Shown here piece after piece: positions 1 through 7,963 of a DNA stretch of 64,000 nt. How positions within the stretch are numbered: position 1 is the stretch's first letter; each line of letters opens with the position of its first letter. The notes below the pieces were generated by a model that saw only the letters and a list, made by a program, of their open reading frames with translations, ran no database searches and had not been told where the DNA came from. A program made the translations under genes and the position numbers. This DNA comes from Pumilibacter intestinalis. GTDB taxonomy: Bacteria; Bacillota; Clostridia; Christensenellales; Pumilibacteraceae. The stretch is from NCBI RefSeq assembly GCF_943193005.1, contig NZ_CALPCH010000006.1, forward strand, positions 1-64,000. Reading direction: 5' to 3'.

Positions 1-46
1 GAACAGTACCGGCACGGAACATTTTGTATCCAATCAACTCGGACAA

Positions 47-76
47 AATTCGTTTTAGGTTTCTTCCGCTCCACCA
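47..76 (+). repeat. CTCCACCA-ended repeat, copy 1
   Basis: This 30-base block begins AATTCG and ends CTCCACCA. Blocks of the same length and the same two ends lie at 182-211 (ending CGCCACCA) and 1282-1311, with divergent middles. The CCA end followed by a terminator recalls the 3' end of a tRNA or tmRNA, but no canonical T-arm can be drawn because the distance from TTCG to CCA is too long. It may be a degenerate attachment site. Confidence 0.5.
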
Positions 77-79
77 TAA

Positions 80-109
80 AAAAGCAGGGTTTTATCCCTG
101 CTTTTTTTG
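80..109 (+). terminator. Intrinsic terminator
   Basis: A 7-bp stem, AGCAGGG with CCCTGCT, and a six-base loop are followed by a T run. It directly follows the CCA-ended repeat, so whatever RNA ends at 76 would terminate here. No gene for that RNA is visible inside the window. Confidence 0.8.
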
Positions 110-181
110 TGGTGAAACTATGTGGAAATGAGAAATTTTGAGTCGTAGGCGATAGTTCGCGGTGGCGACAAATACAGCCGC

Positions 182-211
182 AATTCGCTTTGTGCGCCAC
201 ACTCGCCACCA
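182..211 (+). repeat. CTCCACCA-type repeat, copy 2
   Basis: This block has the same 30-base layout as 47-76, starting AATTCG and ending CGCCACCA. Bases 110-240 around it hold no supported gene. Confidence 0.35.
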
Positions 212-242
212 AGGGAGCGACAGCGACCGCCTCTCCCCTTAG

Positions 243-262
243 CTCCACCATTTTCGTTAAAG
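243..262 (+). repeat. 20-bp direct repeat, left copy
   Basis: The 20 bases from CTCCACCA through TTTTCGTTAAAG recur exactly at 1304-1323. The two copies bracket the GNAT-like gene as a module of about 1.06 kb, and each runs into a terminator hairpin. The arrangement is like attL/attR around a one-gene insertion. Confidence 0.75.
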
Positions 263-293
263 GTTGAACACATAAAGTGTGCAACCTTTTTTA
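259..293 (+). terminator. Intrinsic terminator
   Basis: GGTTG pairs with CAACC, with CAC/GTG extending the stem, followed by six Ts. It abuts the left 20-bp direct repeat. Bases 294-462 hold no supported gene; the short open frame there lacks a ribosome-binding site. Confidence 0.7.
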
Positions 294-462
294 TTTTCAA
301 TTTTCGCGGAAAGCCTGCGCGCGAACCCCGATTTTTCGTTGCCGCTTTGCTTTTTCGGCTGTTTCTCAGTTTTGTTTGTTGTGTTTAGTCGGTTCGTAGC
401 GAGCCGCTTGTTTTATCAAGCACCCGCCACAGTGCCATTATACTTTAAGCGCAGTTATATAG

Positions 463-491
463 TTGAAAATGCCGTTTATTTGTGATATAAT
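463..491 (+). promoter_or_regulatory. Promoter of the GNAT-like gene
   Basis: TTGAAA at 463-468 and TATAAT at 486-491 are separated by 17 bases. The expected start site lies about 20 bases upstream of the AAAGGCGG ribosome-binding site of the gene at 522. Confidence 0.65.
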
Positions 492-521
492 ATAAATATC
501 TTAAAAGGCGGTTTAATCGAA

Positions 522-1274
522 ATGGAATATATAAAACTCACTCTTGAAAATTTAGATAAAGAACATATCTGTTGCGCTATCTCAAACAATAAAGATATTC
601 AAGTAACGAGCAAAAAAGCGTGGCTATCCGAAAGACTTAAAGACGGTTTGGTGTTTTTGAAATCTACCGAGCGTGGTAAATGCTTTATCGAGTATATACC
701 CGCCGAAAACGCTTGGTGTCCTATCGAAGCGGACGGCTATATGCACATAAACTGTTTTTGGGTTTCGGGTTCGTTCAAGGGACACGGCTATGCTAACGAT
801 TTATTAAACGCTTGTATTGCCGATGCAAAAGCGCAAGGCAAGAACGGCATAACCGTTATATCTTCACCGAATAAAATGCCGTTTTTATCAGACCCGAAAT
901 ATCTCGCCTATAAAGGTTTTTCGGTAGCGGACAAAGCCGAGCCGTTTTTTACATTACTGTATATGCCTTTTGACGATAATGCACCCGTTCCGAAATTCAA
1001 AGACAGCGCAAAAACGCCGCAAATAGATAAGCAAGGTTTCATAGTTTATTATTCGCACGGTTGTCCGTTCACGGCTAAATATATTCCGATAGTCGAGCAA
1101 GTTGCGAAAGAAAAAGGCATACCGTTTGAAAGCGTGTTGTTAGACAGTAAAGAAAAGGCGCAAAAAGCACCTATGGCGTGGACAAATTATGCCGTATTTT
1201 ACAATGGGCAATATGTATCCAATGAAATTCTTAACGAGAAAAAGTTTCTTGACCTTGTAGCACAGTTGGCTTGA
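522..1274 (+). CDS. GNAT N-acetyltransferase with YoaP-like C-terminal domain
   Basis: The 250-residue protein has two parts. Residues 1-150 form a GNAT fold with the acetyl-CoA binding signature GSFKGHGY at 83-90. Residues 170-250 resemble a thioredoxin-like YoaP-type domain with SHGCPF around Cys181. It should transfer an acetyl group from acetyl-CoA to an unknown acceptor in the cytoplasm. The start is supported by AAAGGCGG upstream. The gene stands alone between two exact 20-bp direct repeats with its own promoter and terminator, which suggests it arrived as a unit. GNAT assignment is firm; the C-terminal domain is recalled from the Bacillus YoaP architecture and is less certain. Confidence 0.8.
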   Translation: MEYIKLTLENLDKEHICCAISNNKDIQVTSKKAWLSERLKDGLVFLKSTERGKCFIEYIPAENAWCPIEADGYMHINCFWVSGSFKGHGYANDLLNACIADAKAQGKNGITVISSPNKMPFLSDPKYLAYKGFSVADKAEPFFTLLYMPFDDNAPVPKFKDSAKTPQIDKQGFIVYYSHGCPFTAKYIPIVEQVAKEKGIPFESVLLDSKEKAQKAPMAWTNYAVFYNGQYVSNEILNEKKFLDLVAQLA

Positions 1275-1281
1275 ATTATAA

Positions 1282-1323
1282 AATTCGTTTTACGTTACAT
1301 ATTCTCCACCATTTTCGTTAAAG
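1282..1323 (+). repeat. CTCCACCA repeat copy 3 with right copy of the 20-bp direct repeat
   Basis: Bases 1282-1311 form the third 30-base block. It shares AATTCGTTTTA and CTCCACCA with 47-76. Bases 1304-1323 repeat 243-262 exactly. Confidence 0.65.
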
Positions 1324-1350
1324 AACGAACCGAACAGGTTCGTTCTTTTT
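1320..1350 (+). terminator. Intrinsic terminator
   Basis: AGAACGAACC and GGTTCGTTCT form a 10-bp stem followed by Ts. It ends the GNAT-like gene module. Confidence 0.85.
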
Positions 1351-1429
1351 ATAAAACTATCAATTCACTATTCAACGCTTATACATAGCGGAAAATGTAA
1401 ATTTTACGCCGACGGAGCAATTCTCCCAA

Positions 1430-1460
1430 ACTTGACAAACCCGTTTGCAAGTTATATAAT
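1430..1460 (+). promoter_or_regulatory. Consensus promoter with overlapping operator-like palindrome
   Basis: TTGACA at 1432-1437 and TATAAT at 1455-1460 are 17 bases apart, a perfect sigma-A match. A near-perfect inverted repeat, AACTTGACAAAC against GTTTGCAAGTT (1430-1454), covers the -35 box and spacer, where a bound repressor would block RNA polymerase. It drives the two ankyrin genes. Confidence 0.75.
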
Positions 1461-1499
1461 ATTACGGTATAAAATCAGTCGAACACGGCGGAGGTAAAA

Positions 1500-2474
1500 A
1501 TGGAACAACTTTTGCTTAAGGCATGTCAAAACGGACAAAAGGGCGTTGTTATCGCCTTTCTCAAAAAGGACGGCATAAACGTGGACGCGGTAGACGGCGC
1601 GGGACTTTCGCCTCTGCACTACACATGCAAAAAGGGCTATAAGGATATAGTAAAACTTTTGTTAGACAAGGGCGCGAACATAAACGCGATTTCCAACACG
1701 TCGGTGTCTCCCCTGCACTATGCCGCCGCGTCGGGCAACAAAGAGGTAATCAAACTTGCCGCAGACGGAGGCGCGGACGTTAACGCAACGGATAAAGACG
1801 GCAAAAACGCGCTCATGTACGCAATAGAGGCGAAAAAAGCAGAAGCCGCAAAATATCTGATAGAACTCGGCGCAGACGCGTCGGCGGCGGACAACGCCGG
1901 GCGCACCGCGTTAGACTACGCCAACGCTTACGGACTCGTTCAGCTCATAGGAAATATTTCCGCGGACGAGGCGGGCACTACCGACGCATACGGCAACACG
2001 CCGCTTCATCAGGCTTGTCACAATGGGCAAAGCGAAGTGGTGAAAGCCATGCTTGCGAGCGGCAAGTGCAATATAAACGCACGGAACGACGGTATGTTTA
2101 CCCCGCTTTGCACCGCGGCGGAAGACGACAATTTATTGATTGCCGAGCTGCTGCTCGACGCGGGCGCGGACGCGAACATAAGCGGCGAAGAAGGCAACAC
2201 GCCGCTACACTACGCCGCAAACAACGGCAACGAGCGGCTCGTTAAAAAGCTGATAGCGTGCGGCGCAAAGCTCGACGAGCGCAACGAAGACGGCGAAACC
2301 GCGCTCATACTCGCGGCGTACGGCGGCTACAACTACATAGCGGGCGCACTCATAGACGGCGGCGCGGACGTTACGGTTGCCGACCTTGACGGTCACACCG
2401 CGCTTTACTACGCCACGGAAGCAGGCTACAACGATATAGTGGAAAAGCTGATTACGGCGGGCGCGGAAAACTGA
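1500..2474 (+). CDS. Ankyrin-repeat protein
   Basis: The 324-residue protein is built almost wholly of ankyrin repeats of about 33 residues. Consensus pieces such as G.SPLHY, G.TPLHYA and LL..GAD recur about nine times. No signal peptide or membrane segment is seen, so it should be cytoplasmic and act by binding proteins; the partner is unknown. CGGAGGTAAAA precedes the ATG. The next gene starts 18 bases downstream with its own AAGGAGA, so the two ankyrin genes form an operon. Ankyrin proteins are sporadic in Clostridia and can be host- or phage-related; nothing here decides that. Confidence 0.85.
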   Translation: MEQLLLKACQNGQKGVVIAFLKKDGINVDAVDGAGLSPLHYTCKKGYKDIVKLLLDKGANINAISNTSVSPLHYAAASGNKEVIKLAADGGADVNATDKDGKNALMYAIEAKKAEAAKYLIELGADASAADNAGRTALDYANAYGLVQLIGNISADEAGTTDAYGNTPLHQACHNGQSEVVKAMLASGKCNINARNDGMFTPLCTAAEDDNLLIAELLLDAGADANISGEEGNTPLHYAANNGNERLVKKLIACGAKLDERNEDGETALILAAYGGYNYIAGALIDGGADVTVADLDGHTALYYATEAGYNDIVEKLITAGAEN

Positions 2475-2492
2475 CAAATTAAGGAGAAGATA

Positions 2493-4544
2493 ATGGATAT
2501 CAAGCAGCTTACCGAAAAACTTTCCAAATCGAGCACAAGTTATCAAGGTAAATACGTGCCCTGGTGGAGCAATCGGGAAAACGACTCCATGCACAGATAC
2601 AACATATTTTCCAAGGAAGAAATCGAAGAAGCCGAAGACGCCGTTGCTTCCGCGGCAGACGATGAACTAACCTCACCCGTTTGCGCGTACAAATACACGC
2701 TGTTGCACTTGCTCGTGTGGCATAACTTTTACAATGCCGTAAAATCTATAGCAGAGCGCAAACTCGATATAGACTTAACCGACGGCGGCGGCAAGGGCGT
2801 AACTCCTTTGATGCTCGCGTGTTACCGCTCCAATCTCGAAATGGTAAAACTGCTTTTATCCGCGGGCGCGGACAAGAGCCGCACCGACTCCGAGGGCAGA
2901 ACGTGTTGGCATTTTCTCTCGGGCACTCGCACGGAGCTTGTAGGCGATTTTTACAGCCGAAACGCAAGCAATCCTCAAGTTATCGAAATAGCAGATTTGC
3001 TCGGCGACAATTTCGACGCTCTCGACTCAAAGGGCTATTCTCCCCTTGCGTATCTCGTAAAGAGCAACGACAACGAAACTTCGAGCCGCTTGTTCCCCAA
3101 GCTCCTCGACATGGGCGCAAAAATAGACTACAAAGACGAGAACGACAATTCCCTGCTTTTAATCGCAATAAAGAACAACCACAACACGGTCGCGCTAAGC
3201 CTTGCGCACGAAAAATCGCTCGTGAACGAAGCGAACTCCGCGGGCGAAACGCCGTTGCAAGCGGCGAAAGATTTCAGAAAAGAAGGGCTTTGCATTGCGC
3301 TCAAGGAAAACGGCGCAAACGGCGAATGCGAATACACCCGCCTTCCCCTCTCCGAACTAAGCCGCATTACCTCAAACGCATTTGCATTTGATAAAGAAAA
3401 CGACTGCCTTGCACCCGCTATGTTTTTAATGCAAAAACTAATAAACACAATAGACTCGGACGACGACGACGAAATCAGACATTTGGCAAACCTTCTTCCC
3501 GACGTTCTGCGTAAAGACGAAAGCGGTGCAATTCTCGATATGGTGCAAAAGGCGGGAATAAGTCTTACCGAAAAATACAGCAGCGGCGGGGTTTGGTGCT
3601 TGCGCGACAAGTGCTTTTCGTGGCGTGCGGGAATAGGCGCGATAAAAAAGCTCGTATCTATGGGCATAGATATAAACTCCGCCATAGCGGACGGCAAAAC
3701 GCCCATACACATAATTGCCGCTCAATCCGGACCGAACTGTTTCGGAAACGAGAAATGCACGTATTTCGAAGAGGCGGCGCGGCTGTTCGACGGCGAGTCG
3801 GCAACCGTGCTCGATAACAGCGGCGTTTCGGCCATGCACGCCGCCGCATATTCGGGTCACGCGGAAATGCTCAAAGTAATGGCGGAACTCGGCGCGGACG
3901 TAAACGTAACGCAGGACGCGCCCGCGCAGGCGGGCAACACCCCGCTTCACTCGGCATGCGAAAGGTTTCAAGCGAACGCGGTAAAAACGCTTATGGAACT
4001 CGGCGCGGACGACTCGCTGAAAAACGTTAACGGTTTGACCGCGGCGCATATAGTCGCCAACAAAAAATCTTATTTCGGGGGCAACGACCGCGAGCGCATG
4101 GACAAAAACAGACTGAAAATACTCGAAACTCTCAAAACGCTCGACGAGCCGAACAACGACGGAATTACTCCGCTTATGCTCCTGCAATTCGAAAATCTGA
4201 ATTTCTTGGTTGCCGCGCAACAAATACTGCTCAGTCGCGGAGTCGACGTAAACCGCAAGGACTCGCGCGGCAGAACGGCTCTTATTTTAGCTACCGACAA
4301 TCACTGTTACAAAGACGCCGTAAAAGAGCTTATACGCGCGGGCGCGGAACTCAACGCCGCCGACCAAAAAGGCAAAACCGCGTTGCATTACGCGCTCGCT
4401 TACGGCTCGCAAGACGTTGCGAGATTTCTTATCAAAAAGGGCGCGGACTACAACCGCGCCGACAACGGCGGCGTAACCCCAGTTTCCCTCGCCGCCGAAA
4501 AGGGTTACGACACCGTACTCGAACTCATGACCGATATCAAATAG
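2493..4544 (+). CDS. Large ankyrin-repeat protein
   Basis: The 683-residue protein has ankyrin clusters at roughly residues 65-160, 190-280, 390-530 and 555-680, for example G.TPLMLACY, GNTPLHSACE, GRTALILATD and GKTALHYALA. They are separated by non-repeat stretches, including an acidic SDDDDE segment near 323. No export signal is seen. It follows the 324-residue ankyrin gene by 18 bases and has an AAGGAGA ribosome-binding site, so the two products probably work together. The function is unknown beyond a protein-binding scaffold. Confidence 0.85.
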   Translation: MDIKQLTEKLSKSSTSYQGKYVPWWSNRENDSMHRYNIFSKEEIEEAEDAVASAADDELTSPVCAYKYTLLHLLVWHNFYNAVKSIAERKLDIDLTDGGGKGVTPLMLACYRSNLEMVKLLLSAGADKSRTDSEGRTCWHFLSGTRTELVGDFYSRNASNPQVIEIADLLGDNFDALDSKGYSPLAYLVKSNDNETSSRLFPKLLDMGAKIDYKDENDNSLLLIAIKNNHNTVALSLAHEKSLVNEANSAGETPLQAAKDFRKEGLCIALKENGANGECEYTRLPLSELSRITSNAFAFDKENDCLAPAMFLMQKLINTIDSDDDDEIRHLANLLPDVLRKDESGAILDMVQKAGISLTEKYSSGGVWCLRDKCFSWRAGIGAIKKLVSMGIDINSAIADGKTPIHIIAAQSGPNCFGNEKCTYFEEAARLFDGESATVLDNSGVSAMHAAAYSGHAEMLKVMAELGADVNVTQDAPAQAGNTPLHSACERFQANAVKTLMELGADDSLKNVNGLTAAHIVANKKSYFGGNDRERMDKNRLKILETLKTLDEPNNDGITPLMLLQFENLNFLVAAQQILLSRGVDVNRKDSRGRTALILATDNHCYKDAVKELIRAGAELNAADQKGKTALHYALAYGSQDVARFLIKKGADYNRADNGGVTPVSLAAEKGYDTVLELMTDIK

Positions 4545-4570
4545 GCTACAATGCAATTGGTTTTTTAGGC

Positions 4571-5404
4571 TTAGAATTTAATTCGGTAACCGTCGTACGA
4601 TACCTCTATCCCGCTGCCCGCGAAAATCTTTTCCACGTATTCGTGAGTGCCTGTGTGGTTGTGCGTAATGTGCGTTATTATAAATTTCGATGATTTATCG
4701 CACGCGCCCGAGGATATCAAGTATTCTTTGAGCTTTTTGTTTTCGTCGTGGTTCATGTGCCCTTTGTAGTAGCTGTCGCCCATTGTCGCGTCCATTACCA
4801 CGCAGTCGAATTTCTTTCCGTAATTATTTATAAAGTCAAGCGTTTCTTCGTACGGATATCCGCTGTCTACCAAATACAACAACGCTTTCTCGCCGTCGTC
4901 TATTATGTAATTGAGACTGTCTTCTTCGAACGCGTGGCATGCCTTAATCGGCGTTATTTTGTATTCGCCCGCGGTAAACGGCTCGAAGGCACGCACAACA
5001 TGCAACACTATGCTTTCGCGAATTTCCTTGCCTATGGGAAACAGCTCGAACGTGCCCTCGAATCGGCGTTTTACGTCCTTATTACCGTATATATTCAACT
5101 TTTCCGCCGCCATATTGTGCGCGAAGCCGCCGCCGCGCGTGTCGAGTATTTCGGGCACGTAGTGGTCGGCGTGCGTGTGGGTTATGAGCAAGTGCTCCAC
5201 ATGCCCCAAACCAAACCCGTGCGCCAAGCAATGGGCGTGAGTAGCCGCGGGCAAATCGATAAGCAATTTTCCGTCTATAAGCGTTTGGCTGAGCGAGCGC
5301 AAACTCTTGCCGCCCGCTTTCCTCGCCGCCTTGCAATGGTCGCATTCGCAAAACAACGCGGGAAATCCCTCTCCGCCGCCGCTTCCGAGTATTTTAAGTT
5401 CCAT
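4571..5404 (-). CDS. Metallo-beta-lactamase-fold hydrolase, PhnP-like
   Basis: The 277-residue protein carries the zinc-binding motif THTHADH at residues 75-81 (H76, H78, D80, H81) and an N-terminal CECDHC cysteine cluster at 19-24, as in PhnP-type phosphodiesterases. Later His and Asp residues (VDSGYP, THNHTGTHE) fit a dinuclear metal site. It probably hydrolyses a phosphodiester, perhaps a cyclic ribose phosphate, but no phosphonate genes are nearby. The frame is open 33 codons further upstream; the start at 5404 is chosen because GGAGGG lies just before it. It ends 27 bases from the convergent ankyrin gene. Confidence 0.8.
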   Translation of the reverse strand: MELKILGSGGGEGFPALFCECDHCKAARKAGGKSLRSLSQTLIDGKLLIDLPAATHAHCLAHGFGLGHVEHLLITHTHADHYVPEILDTRGGGFAHNMAAEKLNIYGNKDVKRRFEGTFELFPIGKEIRESIVLHVVRAFEPFTAGEYKITPIKACHAFEEDSLNYIIDDGEKALLYLVDSGYPYEETLDFINNYGKKFDCVVMDATMGDSYYKGHMNHDENKKLKEYLISSGACDKSSKFIITHITHNHTGTHEYVEKIFAGSGIEVSYDGYRIKF

Positions 5405-5501
5405 AAAGTTCCCTCCGCATGTTAACGTTCGAATATAATTATACTCTCCGATTATACCGTTTGTCAATGCTTTATTTCGGCGAATGACAAAGAACTTAAA
5501 C

Positions 5502-5532
5502 AAAAAGCCCGCCTTTGAAGGACGGGCTTTTT
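5502..5532 (-). terminator. Terminator of gap
   Basis: AAAAAGCCCG and CGGGCTTTTT form the stem, read on the minus strand just downstream of the gap stop codon. The T run is on the minus-strand product. Confidence 0.85.
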
Positions 5533-5552
5533 GCGTTTGATTTTATCGCGAA

Positions 5553-6632
5553 TTAAAGTTCGGCGAAATATTTTATGGTTCTAACCATTTGGCTGGTGTA
5601 GGAGTTCTCATTGTCGTACCAAGAAACAACCTGAACCTGGAAGAGGTCGTCGCCCACTTTGGACACCATGGTTTGGGTAGCGTCGAACAACGAGCCGTAT
5701 TTCATGCCGATAACGTCGCTGGAAACGATGGGGTCTTCGTTGTAACCGAAGGAAGCGGAAGCCGCCTTCTTCATTGCGGCGTTGATGCCCTCTTTGGTAA
5801 CGTCTTTGCCCTTAACAACGGCGGTAAGTATGGTGGTGGAACCGGTGGGCACGGGCACGCGCTGAGCCGAGCCGATAAGTTTGCCGTTAAGCTCGGGTAT
5901 AACGAGACCTATAGCCTTTGCCGCTCCCGTGGAGTTGGGAACTATGTTGGCTGCGCCTGCGCGGGCACGGCGCATATCGCCTTTGCGGTGCGGTCCGTCG
6001 AGTATCATCTGGTCGCCGGTGTAAGCGTGAATGGTGCTCATTATGCCGGACTGAACGGGCGCGTAGTCGTTGAGAGCTTTAGCCATGGGCGCAAGGCAGT
6101 TGGTGGTGCACGAAGCAGCCGAAATTACCTGGTCGTCTTTGGTAAGAGTGTTCTCGTTAACGCTGAAAACAATGGTTTTAAGGTCGTTGCCTGCGGGCGC
6201 GGAGATGATAACTTTCTTTGCGCCTGCGGTGATGTGAGCCATGGATTTCTCTTTGGAGCAGTAGAAACCGGTGCACTCGAGCACAACGTCTACTCCGAGT
6301 TTGCCCCAAGGCAGGTCTTGCGCTTTGGGCATAGCGTATATGGTTATCTCCTTGCCGTCAACGGTAATGGAACCGGGAACTTTAACGGTTTTGCCGTCGG
6401 CTTCGAATACGGGTTCTTTAGACGATACGGTGTGCGTATTCTCGCCTATCTTGCCGCAGTAGCCGCCTTGAGCGGTATCGTACTTGAGCAGGTTTGCAAG
6501 CATAGCGGGGCTGGTAAGGTCGTTGATAGCTACTATCTCGTAACCTTTCGCGCCGAACATCTGACGGAACGCAAGGCGTCCTATCCTGCCGAAGCCGTTG
6601 ATGCCGACTTTTACAACATCTTTGTTTGCCAT
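5553..6632 (-). CDS. gap: Glyceraldehyde-3-phosphate dehydrogenase
   Basis: It oxidises glyceraldehyde 3-phosphate to 1,3-bisphosphoglycerate with NAD(P) and phosphate in glycolysis. The 359-residue protein has the Rossmann signature INGFGRIGR near residue 11, the catalytic SCTTNC with Cys175, and the C-terminal SWYDNENSY motif. It is about 20 residues longer than the usual 335-340, mostly from an insertion around residues 55-95. GGAGG lies 10 bases before the ATG. It is a single-gene unit with its own terminator. Another glycolytic gene, fba, lies 3 kb away on the other strand. Confidence 0.96.
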   Translation of the reverse strand: MANKDVVKVGINGFGRIGRLAFRQMFGAKGYEIVAINDLTSPAMLANLLKYDTAQGGYCGKIGENTHTVSSKEPVFEADGKTVKVPGSITVDGKEITIYAMPKAQDLPWGKLGVDVVLECTGFYCSKEKSMAHITAGAKKVIISAPAGNDLKTIVFSVNENTLTKDDQVISAASCTTNCLAPMAKALNDYAPVQSGIMSTIHAYTGDQMILDGPHRKGDMRRARAGAANIVPNSTGAAKAIGLVIPELNGKLIGSAQRVPVPTGSTTILTAVVKGKDVTKEGINAAMKKAASASFGYNEDPIVSSDVIGMKYGSLFDATQTMVSKVGDDLFQVQVVSWYDNENSYTSQMVRTIKYFAEL

Positions 6633-6732
6633 ATTGGGAAATCCTCCGAAGATTTTTTTATTGCGTATATATGATATACTTTTTTTGCTTTTTTTGCAAG
6701 CAAATCAGCGGTCTTTTTGCAAAAAACGGTTT

Positions 6733-7413
6733 TTAGTAAAGATTTAATTCTTTCAGCCGAGCCGCGACAGCCGCCTCGGGCGCGTTGTAACGCTCGGCGA
6801 GCGACTCGAGCACCGCAGGCAAATGCCTTTCTCCGTCTACCGTGGCGCGATTTACCCCGAATTGCGCGTAAAGCTCCGCAACCTGCCGCTTAAATCCGTT
6901 TTTGGGCAAAAGCAGTTTGAGCGCGAAACTCGCCGCGCCCTCCTCCGCTTCAATGAGCGCAAACGCCGAATTTATATTCGCGCTTACGTTGCGCTCGCTT
7001 TCCACCGACTCCAAGCCGAACGACAGTTGCCCGTTCTCCTGCTCCCCGTTTTTCACTCGGTAAAACAAATACTCGGCGCAAAGAATGGCGAGCGTAAAGT
7101 TATACAACGCGCCGTTACCGCTCTCTATAACGTCGCGTTCCACTATAGCCGACGGAGCGACGCAATCCGCAAAACCGCAACGGAGATATATCCGTTGCGG
7201 CTCGAAAACAGCCGTGCCGAGAATTTCGGTACAGTCGCCGGTTATGTATTCGCACATTATCTCCAGTCCCAAAAAGCGTGCAAAACGCTCCATAGACACC
7301 GCGCCGCCGTTTAGCGACGCGCGGTCGAACTTATACAAAATATAAGACGCCGTGTCTTCGGCAACGTATTTCGCGCCGAAATTCAGCTTTATATTTTGCG
7401 CAAAATCAATCAT
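6733..7413 (-). CDS. Degenerate ImmA/IrrE-like protein without HExxH
   Basis: The 226-residue protein follows the ImmA/IrrE layout. NFTLAILCAEYLFYR at residues 105-119 aligns with the family pattern FTLAHELGHYLLH, EEGAASFALKLLLP at 158-170 with the EANAFAAELLMP segment, and LAERYNAPEAAVAARLKEL at 206-223 with the C-terminal LAERF.VS..AV..RL. The zinc motif is gone: the residues at the H, E and H positions are I110, L111 and E114. It is therefore probably a pseudo-peptidase kept for binding. It overlaps the upstream YcxB-like gene by ATGA, implying translational coupling. The similarity is from pattern reading, not a search. Confidence 0.6.
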   Translation of the reverse strand: MIDFAQNIKLNFGAKYVAEDTASYILYKFDRASLNGGAVSMERFARFLGLEIMCEYITGDCTEILGTAVFEPQRIYLRCGFADCVAPSAIVERDVIESGNGALYNFTLAILCAEYLFYRVKNGEQENGQLSFGLESVESERNVSANINSAFALIEAEEGAASFALKLLLPKNGFKRQVAELYAQFGVNRATVDGERHLPAVLESLAERYNAPEAAVAARLKELNLY

Positions 7414-7949
7414 TTCGCGGCGTACAACCTCTTGAGATATTTGAATTTCTTGTTTCCGAGCTTATCGAGCAAAAAGAAATGCAATTCTCTGCGCGAACCC
7501 ATGGTAAATCCTTTCGCGTCGAGAATGTAAGCCTGCGTTTTTCCTATAAAGAGGTAAAACGCTTCTTCGCGCTCCTCGGCTTTTAATATTGCGTCGTAAG
7601 ATATCTGCGTGTCTTGCGCCGTTACGTACTTGCTCGACTCGTTTGCCATCATGCGGTCGGAAGCAAATCTGAATATCTGCGTGGTTTCGTTTTTGATTAG
7701 CGGCGAATTTTTGAGCGCGCGCTCTATCATGGCGCGGGTGAAAATCACGTAGAACACGGGAAGCGAAACGCCCACTATAATTACGGGCACGGAAAAAGGC
7801 ATTCCCAAGTCTTTATCGAATAAGCACGCAATGCCTATGCCAATCAAAACCGCCATTAAAGCGAAAGCTATCCAAATGCGCTTCATTGCCTGCGTGCGGT
7901 TGTATTTACGCATGAGTTGCGCGCTCAAAATCGTTTTAACCTCTATCAT
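7410..7949 (-). CDS. YcxB-like membrane protein
   Basis: The 179-residue protein has two membrane segments, at about residues 25-45 and 53-71. A soluble C-terminal domain with TTQIFRF, ISYDAILKAEE and AYILDAKGF resembles the YcxB family, a PH-like domain next to two helices. The family has no established function. AAAGGA precedes the ATG. Its stop overlaps the start of the ImmA/IrrE-like gene, so the two may act as a membrane-soluble pair. Confidence 0.7.
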   Translation of the reverse strand: MIEVKTILSAQLMRKYNRTQAMKRIWIAFALMAVLIGIGIACLFDKDLGMPFSVPVIIVGVSLPVFYVIFTRAMIERALKNSPLIKNETTQIFRFASDRMMANESSKYVTAQDTQISYDAILKAEEREEAFYLFIGKTQAYILDAKGFTMGSRRELHFFLLDKLGNKKFKYLKRLYAAK

Positions 7950-7963
7950 TTCCTTTCCCCGCT

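Noticed and set aside
1-76. Possible tRNA or tmRNA 3' end at CTCCACCA
   Set aside because: The distance from TTCG to CCA is about five bases too long for a T-arm plus acceptor strand, and no matching 5' acceptor is visible in the window.
279-485. 68-codon open frame before the GNAT-like gene
   Set aside because: No ribosome-binding site, starts inside a terminator and overlaps the promoter at 463-491.
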